64,000 bases of DNA from Zanthoxylum bungeanum (GCA_019454045.1 SKCR01031831.1:22224-86223), one strand, 5' to 3'; counted from the first letter of the stretch, positions 43,868 through 58,152 are shown. Notes: generated from the sequence alone by a model not told the origin. Translations and numbers: made by a program.

Positions 43868-45976
43868 TGTTAGGTTTATATCTAGGTCCCAAGATCAAAC
43901 AAGCAATGAAAATCATGTGTGAATACATCAATGGAGGTAGCGGAATACTCACATCGATCGGTTGAGTCGATTTGAAGACGAATGAAGCCAAAACTCCACT
44001 GCCTTGGTCATGCCCACTGGTGCAGAATTCTTCACTGGTTTGGGCAGTTTCGGATCTCATTTTGAAGCTCCAAACTTCGTCGAATGGATCCCGCCTCATG
44101 GGTGAACCTCCCTAACACTTTCGCAATAGTCGTAAGTGTGCTAGCACTTGCGTTTTCACCATGAAAACCACTCATTGCTTCCTTGAAGCTCACGGCAGTG
44201 AGTGTGAGAAGAAGAAAAGAAAGAAAAAGAACCCCTTGGGCATGTATTGATGGAGAGAAAATGAGGAGAAGTGTTATGGTTAAGTTAGTAATTGAATTAC
44301 AAAAAATGCTTTATATATTTTCCAAAAAATTATAAGCACTTACCATTTTAATTTATCAAAAAAGTAAATGGAAATCAATTACACAACACCAATCACTATT
44401 CCAACAACACCATCACTATTCAATGTCACTTTATCAAAGTGACTTGATGTGTGTCTATCAATCAATCAACTCATCACATCAATCAATCACATCACTCAAA
44501 GTGACTTTGATTTTGACGCTTGATGTGACGAATGATTTGACGAAATGAATGATTTGACGCTTGATGTGACTTGCGTCGCCACACTCGAATTCGAAATATG
44601 AATGCGCTCGCAATCACACTCGGGCTCGGTTTCGCTAATTCCCAATTAGTGAATTTTCGTTGCGTCGTAATTAAATGATTACGCCTAGCGAATTCACTAT
44701 TCACGTCGCTAACGAATTAATTCTAAATTAATTCGTTCGCCCGAATTAAAATCTAATTTTAATTCCACGTCGAAATCTAATTTCGTTTAATATATCGAAT
44801 ATATTAATTTATCGATTAATTCCAAATTAATCATTCTCTCTCTCTAGACCATATTTTATGTCAGATAAAATATCTCCGTAATTAATCCTAGATTAATTTT
44901 CTCTTTCTTCTATATAATCCTAGATTATTAATGAGTGCGAGTTATGCGTCATCGGTGTATTGACGGGAAGTGACCCATGAGATCCCCGGATAAGTCGGTA
45001 GTAAATACGGTCGTCGGAGTATCCGAATCACGTATGTACCAAGTACTACGTTCTACCGATTTACGAGACAAGATCGGCTTCTAGCAAAGCACGAAGTCTA
45101 CCGAATTCTCCGGTCATATTCATCTAAGAATATTTAAGATCTATATCAAGCGTAGTATACCAAGTATCGTGTATATCGGCCCAGTATCGGAAAGTCACGT
45201 TCTAGGGTTGGGGCTGGATAAGTGTCTGCCCCATCCGAAGAACATGTCGGATGTCTGGTAACTAGTCTCTATAATCGGATATACATGACCTTGTCATAAT
45301 ATCCGGATGGCCGGCCAGCACTTAAGAGCACTAATACCGTATCCTGCGTGACATCATCTCCACTATGACTGGAGTGATACTTCCGTCTTGACATCACACC
45401 CAATACTCTATGACTCTCAATATACCCAGCGTACACAGAACCGGTTAGAGTCCTGGACGACCTCAACTAAAGCATATTGATTGTCGTAAGCATTAGCGGT
45501 GCAAGTCTCAGGTTAAGACCATACACACCTACCCTGATGTCGGACTCCCATAGACACATAGTCATAATACCAATGGGATTCTGAGGGGTCTATCCAGAGC
45601 GAAGCTGTTTCCCGTACCATCGGTGAAACACAACCTCCTATCACACTTGCATGAGTATCCAATACCCAAATATATGAGAACTATGTTGTTGTGCCCTCAC
45701 AACGCGCACAAGTGCAATACTAGCCTATTCCGCATTATCGATGTCCAGTCTCGATAATACTACGACTAGGGATATTTAATGGTTAATCATTCGTGGACTG
45801 ATACTGTCTCATATCATCTCAATCCAGGAACTAATCATATGGACCTCTCCTCATTTATATATCTAAGGTGATCTAATCACAAATGATGAGAGTGCAATTT
45901 CCTTGTCACATAGTTAATTTGTACAACAACACTATGATTTTACAAATAGTGACGCTATGGGTCATATTATCCAACA
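43868..45976 (-). repeat. Element C 3' LTR (2109 bp)
   Basis: The plus strand begins TGTTAGGTTTATATCTAGG and ends CATATTATCCAACA, followed by the purine tract. Triloop inverted repeat gaattaatt-cta-aattaattc at 44714-44734. Short frames only. Confidence 0.92.
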
Positions 45977-45990
45977 ATCTCCCACTTGGC
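45977..45990 (-). other. Element C polypurine tract
   Basis: The minus strand reads GCCAAGTGGGAGAT next to the LTR, identical to D and E. Confidence 0.88.
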
Positions 45991-48900
45991 ACATAGCCAG
46001 TCACTCAAGTGTCGTACACCCGAACTATGTACGGTTCGCTCAAATTGCTGAGAAAAGGTTTTCGTCAGCGGATTTCCATGATTATCGTCTGACGCGATTT
46101 ATACGATCACCACATCGCCACGATGTATGATCCGAACGAATCAGATGAATATAGAAGTATATATCTGGATCGTCGATGAGACCTTTAATTCTTTAGCCTT
46201 GTGCTGACGCCTAGCTCAGCTGCTAACAGAACTATATCTAATCTAATTAGATTTATTATCGACCCAAATGGCTTCTATTGCTGCCTCAGCTGCAGCAATA
46301 ATCCGCATTTTTGTTTATTCGGCAACAGTATCTTGCTCGGAAGATTTCCAGCTCACTGTCCCGTTATTCAAACTTTATAGTACCACAGTATTAACTGTTT
46401 GGAAACTTGCGGTAGTGATCCCAGTCACTTCAAGTTCTCCTTCTCCATAGTTTAAGACAGCATCTTTAGTTCTCTAAGATACTAACAGATGTCCTTAACT
46501 TCAATCCAGTGACTATCACTTGGATTGACCGATTGTGACTCCATATGCTCAAAGCGTATGAGACACCATATCAAGTACATTTTAAATGTACAATTCTCAG
46601 AGAGTGTTAACAACTCCAAATCTATCCCAGTAGATCTTTATTCCTTGAATAAAGGCTGTTACTCCCCAGAATTCTACGGAGAATATCTATGAAAGCCAAG
46701 CTTTCACCAATTTCTTTATGGGAATTTCATTATCAGTGCTCTCCCATTAACCTCCTTATATACACAAGAATCGTTTCGTTTTGAGTCAAATCATAAACCA
46801 TTATGATTACATCAAAACGACAGTTCCAAGAACCTTATGCTTGCTCCATTCCAAATATGAATCGAATAACATGCAAACCTTGTTTGTCAGTTATACAAAA
46901 TCGTCAGGATGTTGTAAGCATCCTCCAAGAGGTTTCCTTTTCAGGAAAGCGATTTTGATCTTTAACTAACACATTTCATAAATGAAATATGCATTATCAA
47001 CAAGCATCATCAAAATGGATTTATCATGGCAACAGGTAAAAGGTTGAACCGTTATTAACATAATGCTGATAACGATACCTTTCCGTCACAAGCCTAGCTT
47101 TGTACGTTGGTATGTTGCCATCCATGTATGTCTTCCTTGAAGACGTTTACAGTACCAATAGGCACAATGCCTTGCGGTACAACAACTAGTATCCAAACAT
47201 AGTTGTTATTCATGGAATCCATTTCAGACTCATGGCACTTTGCCATAATAGGGAGTCGATACCTTGTATCACTTCCTCGTACGTAGTTGGTTGGTATACC
47301 TCCATAAGATTTACATCTTTAAGGGGTTACATCAGAAACCCATACCCAGGTTGTTTTCTGATTCTTCCGATCTACGCGGTTCTTGTGTATTCGAAGATTA
47401 ATGGTAAGATTCATCATTGATGAACTGTTGTGTTCCTTTAAGGACTTCGTGCCTTGAATAGTATTACTCGATTTTCATCGAGTATCACTATCCTCCCACT
47501 GACCACTGCATATCGGGTTCCTCTTAGGAAAACCGCATGGTAAGCAACAATTATATTGTTCTCATGTGAGATTTATAAGTACTATACTTATGGTTCCCTT
47601 AGGATAACCTATAATTGGCACTTATCCAATTTGGGTTCTAGTTTGGTATCATCCAAACGTTATGCCCGGCATACCCAAATTATTAGGAATGAGAAACCCT
47701 GTTTCTTTCATGTTCATATCCTATATGATATCTGTCAAACAGATTTATTTGGAACCTTATTCTAATAAGTTTTGCACTGTTAATATATATCGTTGAAGGA
47801 AATGATAGCTCAGAGCGACTCGTGATAAACCTTATCATGTCCAACAAATAGGGTTTTCAGTTCGGACACACCGTCAAACTGACGTGTTTCGGGAGGAGTC
47901 CTCATCTGAAAGAATACCATACTCTTTCATGTATGTTTGAAACTTACTGCTTAAGTATTTTCCATTACGGTCTTACCGTGACGGCATAATACTATAGTCG
48001 ATCTGTTTATCTACTTCGTGTCGAAACTCTAATAGTTTCCGATCTGTGTTCTTCAAAAGAAACACATAACCATAACGTGATGCCACATCCGTTAAGGTCA
48101 CGAAATATTCATGTTCACATCTAGCCTAGCTAGATATGGGCCCACTAACTTCACCATGAATAGGGCTAACAGATCGATGGCACTTACACTATTACCAAGT
48201 AAACATGTGTTTTAGGTACTTTACCTAATAAACTAGATTCGTAGACTTTATTTGAATAGTCAAATCAGTCCTAGTATCCACTCTTCAAAAAGTGTGGATA
48301 TACGAGTCTTGTTTAATTGTGTCCCAGACAACAATGCCACAAATAAGTCTCTATTGATCAAATCAGTTTGAGCTAATTATTTGTCATTTTATATGTTTTG
48401 AGATTTTAATTATATTCAAAATTAAATTCTGTTATTCACATCTAATGTGTTTATCTCAGTATCATCTTTATATAATGAAACACTTAGTGTTCTAGAATAT
48501 AAAGGTTTATCCACAATGGATTAAACACTGATATAGAGATAATGTCTCTAGTCAAACTAGTTACATTATAACAGCTCCTAATTTAAGTACACACCCGAAG
48601 GGTAGTTCCTAAACTTAGGTATCTACGGTCGAAACAGCGACTTTCATCCCGTTTCCGATTCGCAGAGAATCTCAGCTTGAAGTCAGTATCCTGCTCAAAG
48701 CAGATCTGAACATCAATACATATATTTATGTACCACACTAAGTATTTAAAATCTAATTTCAATACTAGTAGTGAACATAATCTTTGACAAACATTTTTAA
48801 AGTCAGAGCCTTGCCATTTCTTTAATTCCTTCGTGTCTGCCATATCCAAATGGTAGTCACTTTGGGATATGTCAATTATCATTTTCAATATTTCAAACTT
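45991..48900 (-). pseudogene. Element C pol remnant
   Basis: Collinear with D and E in decayed form. RNase H is at about 46040-46460 (an attgctgcctcagctgcagcaata block matching AASEAA), reverse transcriptase at about 46500-47200, the linker to 47530, and integrase at about 47540-48240, including the segment near 47885-47910 for the third catalytic region that D lacks. Pre-integrase and protease traces run from 48240 to 48790. Stops and indels in every frame; the longest frame (48888-48583, 101 codons) spans the knuckle-to-protease region without an intact motif. Confidence 0.78.
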
Positions 48901-49560
48901 TTGGCCAAGCCTGGGTTTTAGAATATTGAAACGATGTGCACCTCGTGCTACATGCCCAATTGCAAACTTTGACTTTTCACCTCTAGGATAGTCAATTAAT
49001 TCTCCAAGAATTATTTATTGCAATTTTAATACTTTTAAATCTAAAACATATATTTTTGACAAGTATGTTAAATTAAGCACTAAAGTCATCATCACATAAA
49101 TCTTCCAAAGATTTTATGCTCTACTTATTTTTCTTAATTTTGGGCTTAAGGTATAATAAGTTATTTTATCAAATAAAGTAACCTATTATTTATTCCCAAT
49201 TTGAAAATTAAATCATTTAAAATATTTTAATCCCAGATTATATTTTAAATATCCAACTTTTCAATTCTTTCTTGATTTCAATAGTCCAACTATTTAATCA
49301 ATGATTAGTGGTACTATATATTATAATGATTATAATAGTCCAACTATATAAACAAATATAATCCAAATTAATTAACCTAATTACATTGATTACTATAATC
49401 CAATTATAAAATCAACTGTAAACTGAAATTAATAATTCAAAATATATTGATTAATATAATCCAATTATAATAATCAAGTATAATACAGTCCAACTGTTTA
49501 TTAAAACAACATTAAATATTAGTCCAACTAATACTTTTAATATATATGACGAGTGATATT
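48901..49560 (-). pseudogene. Element C gag remnant and A/T-rich upstream region
   Basis: Similarity to E's 19480-20050 region (aagtaacttattattt-type and ctattgcaaactttgac stretches) shows that this is the gag interval. No start codon or domain is left. The tatagttggac/gtccaactat words repeated here are also in E and D. Confidence 0.6.
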
Positions 49561-51758
49561 TGTTTGAGCGCGTATGGCGAGTAATTGAACGAATATTGCA
49601 AATTCAATTCTTGCCTCCCACTATTTTTCGTCGAGCCTCTAACCTTCTGTCGAGTACTCGGGAAACCATGTTTCCTAGTGGGCTAGGATCCCGTTAAATA
49701 TCACACAATCTTGACTTTGGCCAACAAATTGTATGATAATTAACTAGGTAGATCTCTAAGATCAATTGGATCTAATCCAATTCCTAGATCCAGTAGGTGG
49801 ACATCCAAGTCCGAAACATATATCTTATATATGCCTATTTATCGAATATATACCCTAACCTTTTCCTCTGAATCAACTAGGCCTTGGCTTTGGCACAACA
49901 AACCTGATGATCCCAGTCAAGCGCGGACCCATTGACCATGGAAGCTTCGTAATCAATGTCGTTGGACAAGAAGTGGTCTTGACTTTGGCCAACAAACCAC
50001 AACTTGGACAAGACCCAATATGGAACAAAGCCTCGTGATTCAAACACATCTTCGACGGACAAGGGCTTGACTTTGGCCAACAACCCATGCCAATCTAGGA
50101 TCTTGAGTAAGAATCACTCAATGGAAGGAAAAGACGCATGATATTTGATGAGGGCTTTTCGCGTGCAAATTGGCTACCAATTCATTATCTTTGTAAGGTC
50201 TCATCATCATACACCCTTAAACATGCATTCTAAATACATAATAAAGCGAGTATGAAAATAAATAATAATGATATGCGGATGGATACTAAACACATTGATC
50301 CTAGATCAAATCTCTTCCTTTCTCACTCAAGCTAGCACTGTATTACTTCTACCCGTTACACTACACTTCTAAAGAAACCTCAACATTGAGGGGAATAGGT
50401 GAGAAGAGAATACAAAGAGAATAGAGGTGATAAGGCTGGACACGCAGGTCCAATTTAATAAATCGAATTTATTACAACAATTTCCAAAATGCCCCACCCG
50501 ACTAATATCCATCCGATATACATTATTCATTCATCACAACCACGTATTCACACAAAAGCATGCTATCAATCAATCTAATCAAATTAATTAATCTGATAGT
50601 TATGTGATCATCCAATGTTCAAACAACGATTTGATTTTGCTCGAGTCAAACTCGTTTTTGCGAATAAGTACTCAAAGTACGAATTCATGAATTAAATTAA
50701 ACTACATAATTAAATCCAATTAACTGTATTTAATACTAATTCACTATTCAATTCCAAATTAAATATTACACTTTATTTAATAAACCTTTTCGACTTAAAT
50801 TCCAAATTTAATCGCGTCAGGACTCAAAGCCCGATTAACGTCCAACGTCAATTCAATTCAAGTCTAATGGGCTTTAATAATTTCTATAAGGCGTGGGTTT
50901 CGGCAACCAAAGCCCAATCAAGGAGTAACCCCATAAGCCCAGAAATCAATTTAGGCCCATTAGGCCCAATTAAACTTTAAAGGTTTATAAGTTGCATTGG
51001 GGCTTTATGGTAGTGGTTTTGGGCCAATTGGATCCAATCCATTGGCCTAAACCCAACTTGATAAAATCAAGCCCAATAAGCCCAATTACAACTTAATAAG
51101 CCCCAATCCAATTTAAAGGCCTAATTCATTAAATTACACAAATCCAATTTCGCAATTTAATTACCTAAAGTGCATTACATGATTAATCACCCAAATCAAT
51201 ATTTCCAAAAACATGAAATTAGTCCAATTAATCATGTTCATTATCATCATCACATGTCCAACACATTAATGAAAATCAAACCCATTACATGCTTCTAAGG
51301 TCTCGGCCAAGATAGGGATTTTATCCGATTTGAATTCAATCCAATTAATTCACAATCGACATCGAATTAATATCCCGAATGATTTCATACACATCCAATG
51401 TCCAAAAAATCAAAATTCCAAGACTAATAGGGCTTATACACATTCGGCCAACATGAAGGAATTGGGGATTTTTGTTCAATTCAAAAATTAATCCAATTAA
51501 TTTCAAATTAACATTATCCAACATCATTTAATTCATCCAAGAATCAAAAATCAAAAAATTCAAATTCCAAAATTTTTTACATATTCGGCCAACACATATA
51601 TTTTGGGGAAATTTGATCCAATCACAATTTCAACAATTGATCCAATCAATCTTAAATTAAACATCATTTAAACATGCTCAATCAAACAATTTAACCAAAT
51701 CACGCTCAAAATCAATTTACCCAATTTTAAGCCTAAAATTTCATGCTTGAAACCTATA
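49561..51758 (-). other. Element C leader with four boxes
   Basis: Collinear with the leaders of E and D. Boxes are at about 49709-49728, 49881-49902 (variant), 49978-49996 and 50066-50084. The ggcccaattaaac and aagcccaat words are dense at 50850-51120. No conserved open frame. Confidence 0.8.
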
Positions 51759-51770
51759 GCTTTGATGCCA
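51759..51770 (-). other. Element C primer-binding site, mutated
   Basis: The minus strand reads TGGCATCAAAGC, two changes from the TGGTATCAGAGC of D and E, and sits one base from the LTR edge. The changes agree with the element's age. Confidence 0.8.
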
Positions 51771-51771
51771 T

Positions 51772-54415
51772 TGTTAGGTTTATATCTAGGTCCCAAGATC
51801 AAACAAGCAATGAAAAATATGTGTGAATACATCAATGGAGGTAGTGGAATACTCACATCGATCGGTTGAGTCGATTTGAAGACGAATGAAGCCAAAACTC
51901 CACTGCTGTGGTCACGCCACTGGTGCAGAATTCTTCACTGGTTTGGGAGTTTCGGATCTCATTTTGAAGCTCCAAACTTCGTCGAATGGATCCCGCCTCG
52001 TGGGTGAACCTCCCTAACACCTTCGCAAATAGTCGTAAGTGTGCTAGCACTTGCGTTTTCACCATGAAAACCACTCATTGCTTCCCTGAAAGCTCACGGC
52101 AGGAGCTGTGAAGAAGAAAGAAAGAGAAAAACAGCCCCTGGGCGTGTATTGATGGAGAGAAAGGAGGAGAATGGTATGGTTAGTTAGTAATTGAATTACA
52201 AAAAACGGTTTATATATTTTTCCAAAAATTAATAAGCATTACCACTTATTTATCAAATAAAAGTAAATGGAAATCAAGTACACAACCACCAATCACTATT
52301 CCAACAACACCCATCATATTCAATGTCAATTATCAAAGTGACTTATGTGTGTGTCTATCAATCAATCAACTCAATCACATCAATCAATAAACATCACTCA
52401 AAGTGACTTTTGATTTGACGCTTGATGTTGACGAATGATTGAACGCTTGATGTGACTTGCGTCGCCGCACTCGAATTTAGAAATACGAATGCGTCGCAAT
52501 CACACTCGGGCTCGGTTCGCCGCATCATCTCGTAATTCCGTCCAAAAATAATCGTCTAACCGATCGAATCTAACATATTTCGCTCCAATTTCAAGTCGGC
52601 ATCCTCCCACATCTTAATTTCCCGTCTTCTCCTAATTCCCAAAGTCGCCTGAATTAGAATCTGCCTTGGTCTTTCACAATCTCATTAGCCACTACCAAAT
52701 AAATTAATCCTCACAGCACAATTCAATTCACATCCGCCTGCTCATAAAGTGAATTTTCTGCTCTTCATAAGCTTATATATATACTATATCTTGCGATTTT
52801 CAATCCCCGATTATGTTCCTAAACATCCGATATTTTGTACATTTCTCTCCGCTTCTACTCGAACAATCTCGAGTAGGTTTTTGTATCTCACTTGCCCCAC
52901 TACAAATATATCCCGCACTTCGGACTCTCGCTTCGTTCTTTATTCACCTTCAACTTCACTTCACCTCCCCACCACCACCTTCCTTTCCCTTTCGGTCCCT
53001 CATGTAGAAAAAACAGCCCCTTAATCCGTGTATTGGATTAAATAAAGTTGTCAAACTTTTTAGTCGTCAAAATTCCTATTATCCCCCATATATCCCATAC
53101 ACTCCCAAGAAGCCAAAATATCACAGTATTTCCTATCCACCCCTTTCTATTCTACCGTTACACCGTCAATTACTCTACGCACTTCAAATTATCAATCTAT
53201 CTCCCCCTGTTCTATAATTTTTGACCTGCTGTGTCTTCCTCCGTTCACACTCCTGGTTCGCTAATTCCCAATTAGAGAATTTTATGCGTCGTAATTAATG
53301 ATTACGCCTAGCGATTCATATTCACGTCGCTAACGAATTTCTTATAAATTAATTGTTCACCCGAATTAAATCTAATTTTAATCCGCGTCGAAATCTAATT
53401 TCGTTTATATATCGAATATATTAATTTATCGATTAATTCCAAATTAATCATTCTCTCTCTAGACGATATTTTATCCCAGTAAAATATCTCCGTAATTAAT
53501 CCTAGATAAATTTTCTCTTTCTTCTATATAATCCGATTATAATGAGTGCGAGTTATGCGTCATCGGTGTATTATCGGGAAGCGACCCTGAGTCCCGGATA
53601 AGTCGGCAGTAAAACGGTCGCGGTAGTATCCGAATCACGTATGTAGCAAGTACTACGTTCTACCGATTTACGAGACAGATCGGCTTCTAGCAAAGCACGA
53701 AGTCTACCGAATTCTCCTGTCATATTCATCTAAGAATATTAAGATCTATATCAAGCGTAGTATACCAAGTACATGTATATCGGCCCAGTATCGGATAGTC
53801 ACGTGCTAGGGCTGGGGCTGGATAAGTGTCTGCCCCGTCCGAAGCACATGTCGGATGTCTGGTAACTAGTCTCTATAATCGGATATACATGACCTTGTCA
53901 TAATATCCCGATGGTCTGCAGCACTTAAGAGCACTAATACCGTATCCTGCGTGACATCATCTCCACTATGACTGGAGTGATACTTCCGTCTTGACATCAC
54001 ACCCAATACTCTACGATTCTCAATATACCTAGCATTGGCGTACACATAACCGGTTAGAGTCCTGGGACGACCAACTAAAGCATATTGATTGTCGTAAGCA
54101 TTAGCGGTGCAAGTCTCAGGTTAAGACCATACACACCTACCTTGATGTCGGACTCCCATAGACACATAGTCATAATACCAATGGGATTCCGAGGGGTCTA
54201 TCCAGAGCGAAGCTGTTTCCCGTACCATCGGTGAAACACAACCTCCTATCGCACTTGTATGAGTATCCAATACCCAAATATATGAGAACTATGATGTTGT
54301 GCCCTCACAACGCGCACAAGTGCAATACTAGCATATTCCGCATTATCAATATCCAGTCTCGATAATACTACGACTAGGGATATTTAATGGTTAATCCTTC
54401 ATGGACTGATACTGT
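51772..54415 (-). repeat. Element C 5' LTR, interrupted
   Basis: Matches 43868-45790 of the 3' LTR but contains an unrelated ~730-bp block (52519-53250) and ends at atactgt where element A begins. Compared with the 3' copy it has unusually many single-base losses around 51900-52520 and 53260-53640. Confidence 0.88.
52519..53250. other. Unexplained ~730-bp block in C's 5' LTR
   Basis: The LTR text is interrupted after ggttcgc and resumes at ggttcgctaattccc, so a 7-bp word flanks the block. Inside, the sequence is pyrimidine-rich and has no terminal inverted repeats, no domain and no repeat match elsewhere in the window, except short echoes of the neighbouring LTR (agaaaaaacagcccctt near 53008 against agaaaaacagcccct near 52125). 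It could be a foreign insertion or an error-rich assembly patch. Its two short open frames are not supported. Confidence 0.5.
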
Positions 54416-57180
54416 TGTAGGCATTGCATTTTTGCATATCAGCCCAATGATGAGCCTCGAATGGAGGCACTACTTTTTAGTTGCAGAAGTTGCGGAAAGC
54501 GGTCGTCGGAAGGGAAAAGTCAAGAATTTACATTTTTATTGGATTCAGTTCACTCGTTCATGATTCGTGTTCGTGTCTCAATTTCAAAATTTATCCTCGG
54601 CCCGGTTCAGAAAAATACCCCATCCACCACCTTTCATAAAATAACAAATAATTTCCCTCCATTTTTCTAATATCCCACGTGAACTACCCCATTTCCACTT
54701 TCCAAACCACAAAGCAACAAAAACCCATGCACTGCCCATTCTCACCTCACCCATACACTGCCAACCCATGCCATCCTCCATTATCTTCCTCACTCATTGC
54801 AAACAAACAAAGCTCTCTCTCGCCTAAACAGACCTCACCCATACTCTCTCATGATCGCTGACTCTTTACCAGACCTCATCCACTCTCTCCATCATCTTCC
54901 ACCTTCACGCCGAGCCAACAAAAAACCCTGAAAAAGCCCTCCTTCACTAATCACACCTTACACAGCCCCCTCCCCTAAAACCTACGCACACACTCACCCA
55001 AAGCCATAATCACTCCCCACTCACCAACCCATAACTGACGCCACAACAACTATCACTGAGGATCACTCTCAATGCCTGGACCCTTCACCACCATTCTCGG
55101 CTGGGCATCATATCATCATCATGATCACGGCATCATCTTGAAACCAAACTGCAACCCTTGATCTTCATCATCTTGATCAACTTTCATCATCAAAAACACC
55201 TACTGCATACGGCATCATCAACCCTAAGACACCATCTTCATCACGGCTGATCATCATCGAACCTTCATGTAGCCGAGCTCCTCAAGCCACTGCCTTCATG
55301 CACAGCAAACACCCTTCACTGCCGAGCCTCAAACGCATGAACCAGCCCTGACCTTCACTTGCCATGATCATCATCAACCCTTAATGCACCAGCAGCTCTC
55401 GGCATCACCATAAAACCCATCAGCTCGCCACCCTAACCAAGAACCAAGCCTTAAAAGACAACCCACTGCCGAGAGGAGCAACTTGAACCAACTCTTGATC
55501 CTCTATAAACAAATGATCATCAACAGCCCCTGGACCAACTGACCTTCACGTAAACCCTCCACAAACTGCACCATTCACCGCTGAGAACCAGCCACTGCGC
55601 TGCTCACCAACCCCTCACTTCATTGCCGAGAACCAGCACCTCCATACACTGCCAAGAAGACCCCATGCACTGATCAAACAAAGGATAATTCACGCACCAT
55701 TTGGAACCCCTCACATTCACTGCCCCTTGAAGCCACTTAGCTCTCACTCCTAAACTCCCTGGAACCAGTCCATAAACGCCCATCAGCCGTATCCTCACGT
55801 CCCTTGTAGATCGTAGGAGCTCACTCTCACGTCCACTGAAAAAGAAGAAAACAAACCAGTTCATATCTCTCTCTATTCCTTGATCATCATGCCTCCCTAA
55901 GCCTCTCGAAACCCTCAAGTATACTGCAACCCTAAACCAGACGTAAACAGCTGCGCACATACCACTCAACCCATTAACCACGTGAAGCAGACCATAAGCC
56001 GTGAACCCACAACGAACTGCCTCCTCCCTGACCGAGACAGCCACACACGTACCCCTTTGCCGACAATAAACACAGCTCCCTAATTATACATGCACACTGA
56101 CCGTGATCCAAAATAACCCTAGCCGCTGACCGTGAAGAACCCTTGTAAACCCTAGCCAAAACCGAAGCCTAAACAACCCAAAAACCGAGACAGAAATGAC
56201 TCTAAATAATCCAAGAGAGAGAATGAGAATTTGAGTTAAAAAAATAGAGAGAAAAATAGGGAAAACGGTCAGAGAAAACCGCGAGTAAAAATGGACAAAA
56301 CAGTAGAAACAGCGGAACAGTGAAAACGGTGGAAACAGTGAACCTGTGAAAACAGAGAAAACAGTGAACCTGTGAAAATAGTAGAAACAGCGGACCAGTG
56401 AAAACAGTCGAAACGACATGCCTTCCGGCACCGTGGAACGCACTCCCGGAAAGCGACTTAAAAGGTAAGACCTGAGGGCACCCTTTTATTTATTATCCAT
56501 TATTTTTAGTTATTTTATTATTTTATTTCGCATGAGTATTGTGAATTAGTGTATGATGTGATTTCGGGTGAATGAAATATGTGTTCTTTTGTGGTATATT
56601 GGATGGAAACCCGAACATAAATTCCATAGCCGAATCCGAATGGACGGTAATATGGTTTGCACTCGGGATACAATGCCCCGTACCACTTGAAAGATTCATA
56701 TGTTTCATTCCACTCAAACTTGTATGTGAGCATGATTAGGCTATTAGAATGTTATTTTTATTTTGGGCATGACTTTAGTTATTTACCTTTTGTATTAGGA
56801 ATTTAAATTAAGGCATGTTTAGATTACTATGTATATAGCATGTTTGATTTGTGATGTCGGATGTTTTTCGTTATGAAAAGTTCACTGTTGAAGCATGCGA
56901 ACCTAGAATTTAGACTACTTTGACCAACATGTATGTTGAGTAGACTTGGTTAATATTGCACAAATCCATTCATTACAAACGACATAAGTAAGGGACCATT
57001 CCGAACCCAACGGTTTGAGGTCTTCCCTTGCGAGGGGTGAGTGCGGCCTTAATCATCATTTCCCGTTCAAACGGGTGGCGACTCCATTTTATTTCTCCGG
57101 TTTAGTCCCCCGTGGGCTACTCCGTAGTCCCGACCGGGCCGCGAGCCTGGAACAGCGTCGCCCAGCTCCTGTGTCCTACA
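54416..57180 (+). repeat. Element A 5' LTR (2765 bp)
   Basis: Starts TGTAGGCATTGCATTTTTGC and ends GTGTCCTACA. C/A-rich with many catcatc words (55080-55400). A gtgaaaacag/gtggaaacag repeat lies at 56260-56420. The conserved end block (gcgaggggtgagtgcggcc at 57031) is shared with B and F. Minus-strand frames of up to 146 codons (55604-56044) lack domains and start or stop differently from any known protein. Confidence 0.93.
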
Positions 57181-57183
57181 GTC

Positions 57184-57200
57184 TGGCGACTCCACTGGGA
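57184..57200 (+). other. Element A primer-binding site
   Basis: TGGCGACTCCACTGGGA, 3 nt after the LTR edge; one substitution and one base shorter in the G run than in F. Confidence 0.8.
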
Positions 57201-57938
57201 TAGAGAATCGGCCCCGAAATAATGTCTTGTAATGTTTGTGATTTGTGTTTTAATTAACCATGTCTACTGTGGGTTTAGAGAGTTTAATCAAAGGTGTTAT
57301 TAAGGCTAGGTGGTAGTTTGGTGTCTTCCTTCACTCACTACCTTTCTATAAGGAAAAGCTGTGAAGGCACCTAGATAATCGTTCACTTGGTCGCTTGAAC
57401 CCTTGAGTGGGGAGTCTAGTTGTGAGCAAACCTTCGTCAGCGGGAGCCTTTGTTTACATTCTTTTAAACCTACATGTGAACCTTAATTGTATGACCCTTA
57501 GAAATTATTTATTTATGCTTGTTTGGGACCATCGTTATTTGGATTCAGTTGACTTTTTGTCAAGAGATATGAACTGGTTGGGCCATTTAAACTGGAACGA
57601 GTTCGTGTCCTTTGATAATTGGGCCAAAAGCTTCTAAAATACCGATGGGCCATTTTGTGTTTAGGCCTCCTATTATTTGAAGTTGTTTAGTTATGTTATC
57701 GCAAAAGTATGAACTTGTTGGGCCTTTTCAACTGGGACAATTTTGCACCGCGTAATAATGTGATTGAATACTTTAAAATGACGATAGGCCAACTTATATA
57801 TGTATTTTCCGCATCACACGAATCTCAAGCATTTCATGCATACACGCATCATGTTAACCCTTTTGTGTCTTAAAAGCCATCATAGATTCCCGTTGGGTTA
57901 GGAAAGCAGAGAGACTCGTCAAAAGACCATCAGTCAAC
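57201..57938 (+). other. Element A leader
   Basis: Collinear with F's leader (gataatcgttcacttggtcg, then cttgaacccttgagtgggga; gggccatttaaactgg). Shorter than F's leader, with fewer copies of the leader repeat. No gene. Confidence 0.75.
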
Positions 57939-57992
57939 ATGAGCAAATTAGCAAACGAGAGATCCTGCCTGGATCAATTGGAAAGTAACTGA
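57939..57992 (+). pseudogene. Element A gag start remnant
   Basis: MSKLANERSCLDQLESN then a stop. It lines up with the first residues of F's gag (MSESDNEVSRMDQLENN). Sequence similarity fades within about 60 nt, and the rest of gag is missing. Confidence 0.75.
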
Positions 57993-58152
57993 AATTATTG
58001 AGATGTTGTAAGTTCTGACTAATGTTGTGACCAGTTTGACCATACCTGGTATAACCGATAACAGAAAGTTGTACAATCAGAATGGAAAGATCATCAGGGA
58101 ATCCTCGAAAGGAGAAGGCAGAAAAGATAGTATAGTCATTCAGAAATTGTGA

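Larger units (their letters stand above)
43868..54415 (-). mobile_element. Element C: decayed Ty1/copia, split by element A
   Basis: The 3' LTR (43868-45976), purine tract, pol and gag remnants, leader, primer site (51759-51770) and most of the 5' LTR (51772-54415) are present. It inserted in B's integrase region after atatc (43863-43867). Element A inserted in its 5' LTR, so the far end lies outside what I can trace. Coding sequence is heavily degraded, like E. Confidence 0.88.

Noticed and set aside
55604..56044. 146-codon minus-strand frame in A's 5' LTR as a gene
   Set aside because: No domain, opposite to element direction, and lies in C/A-rich LTR sequence with chance absence of stops.
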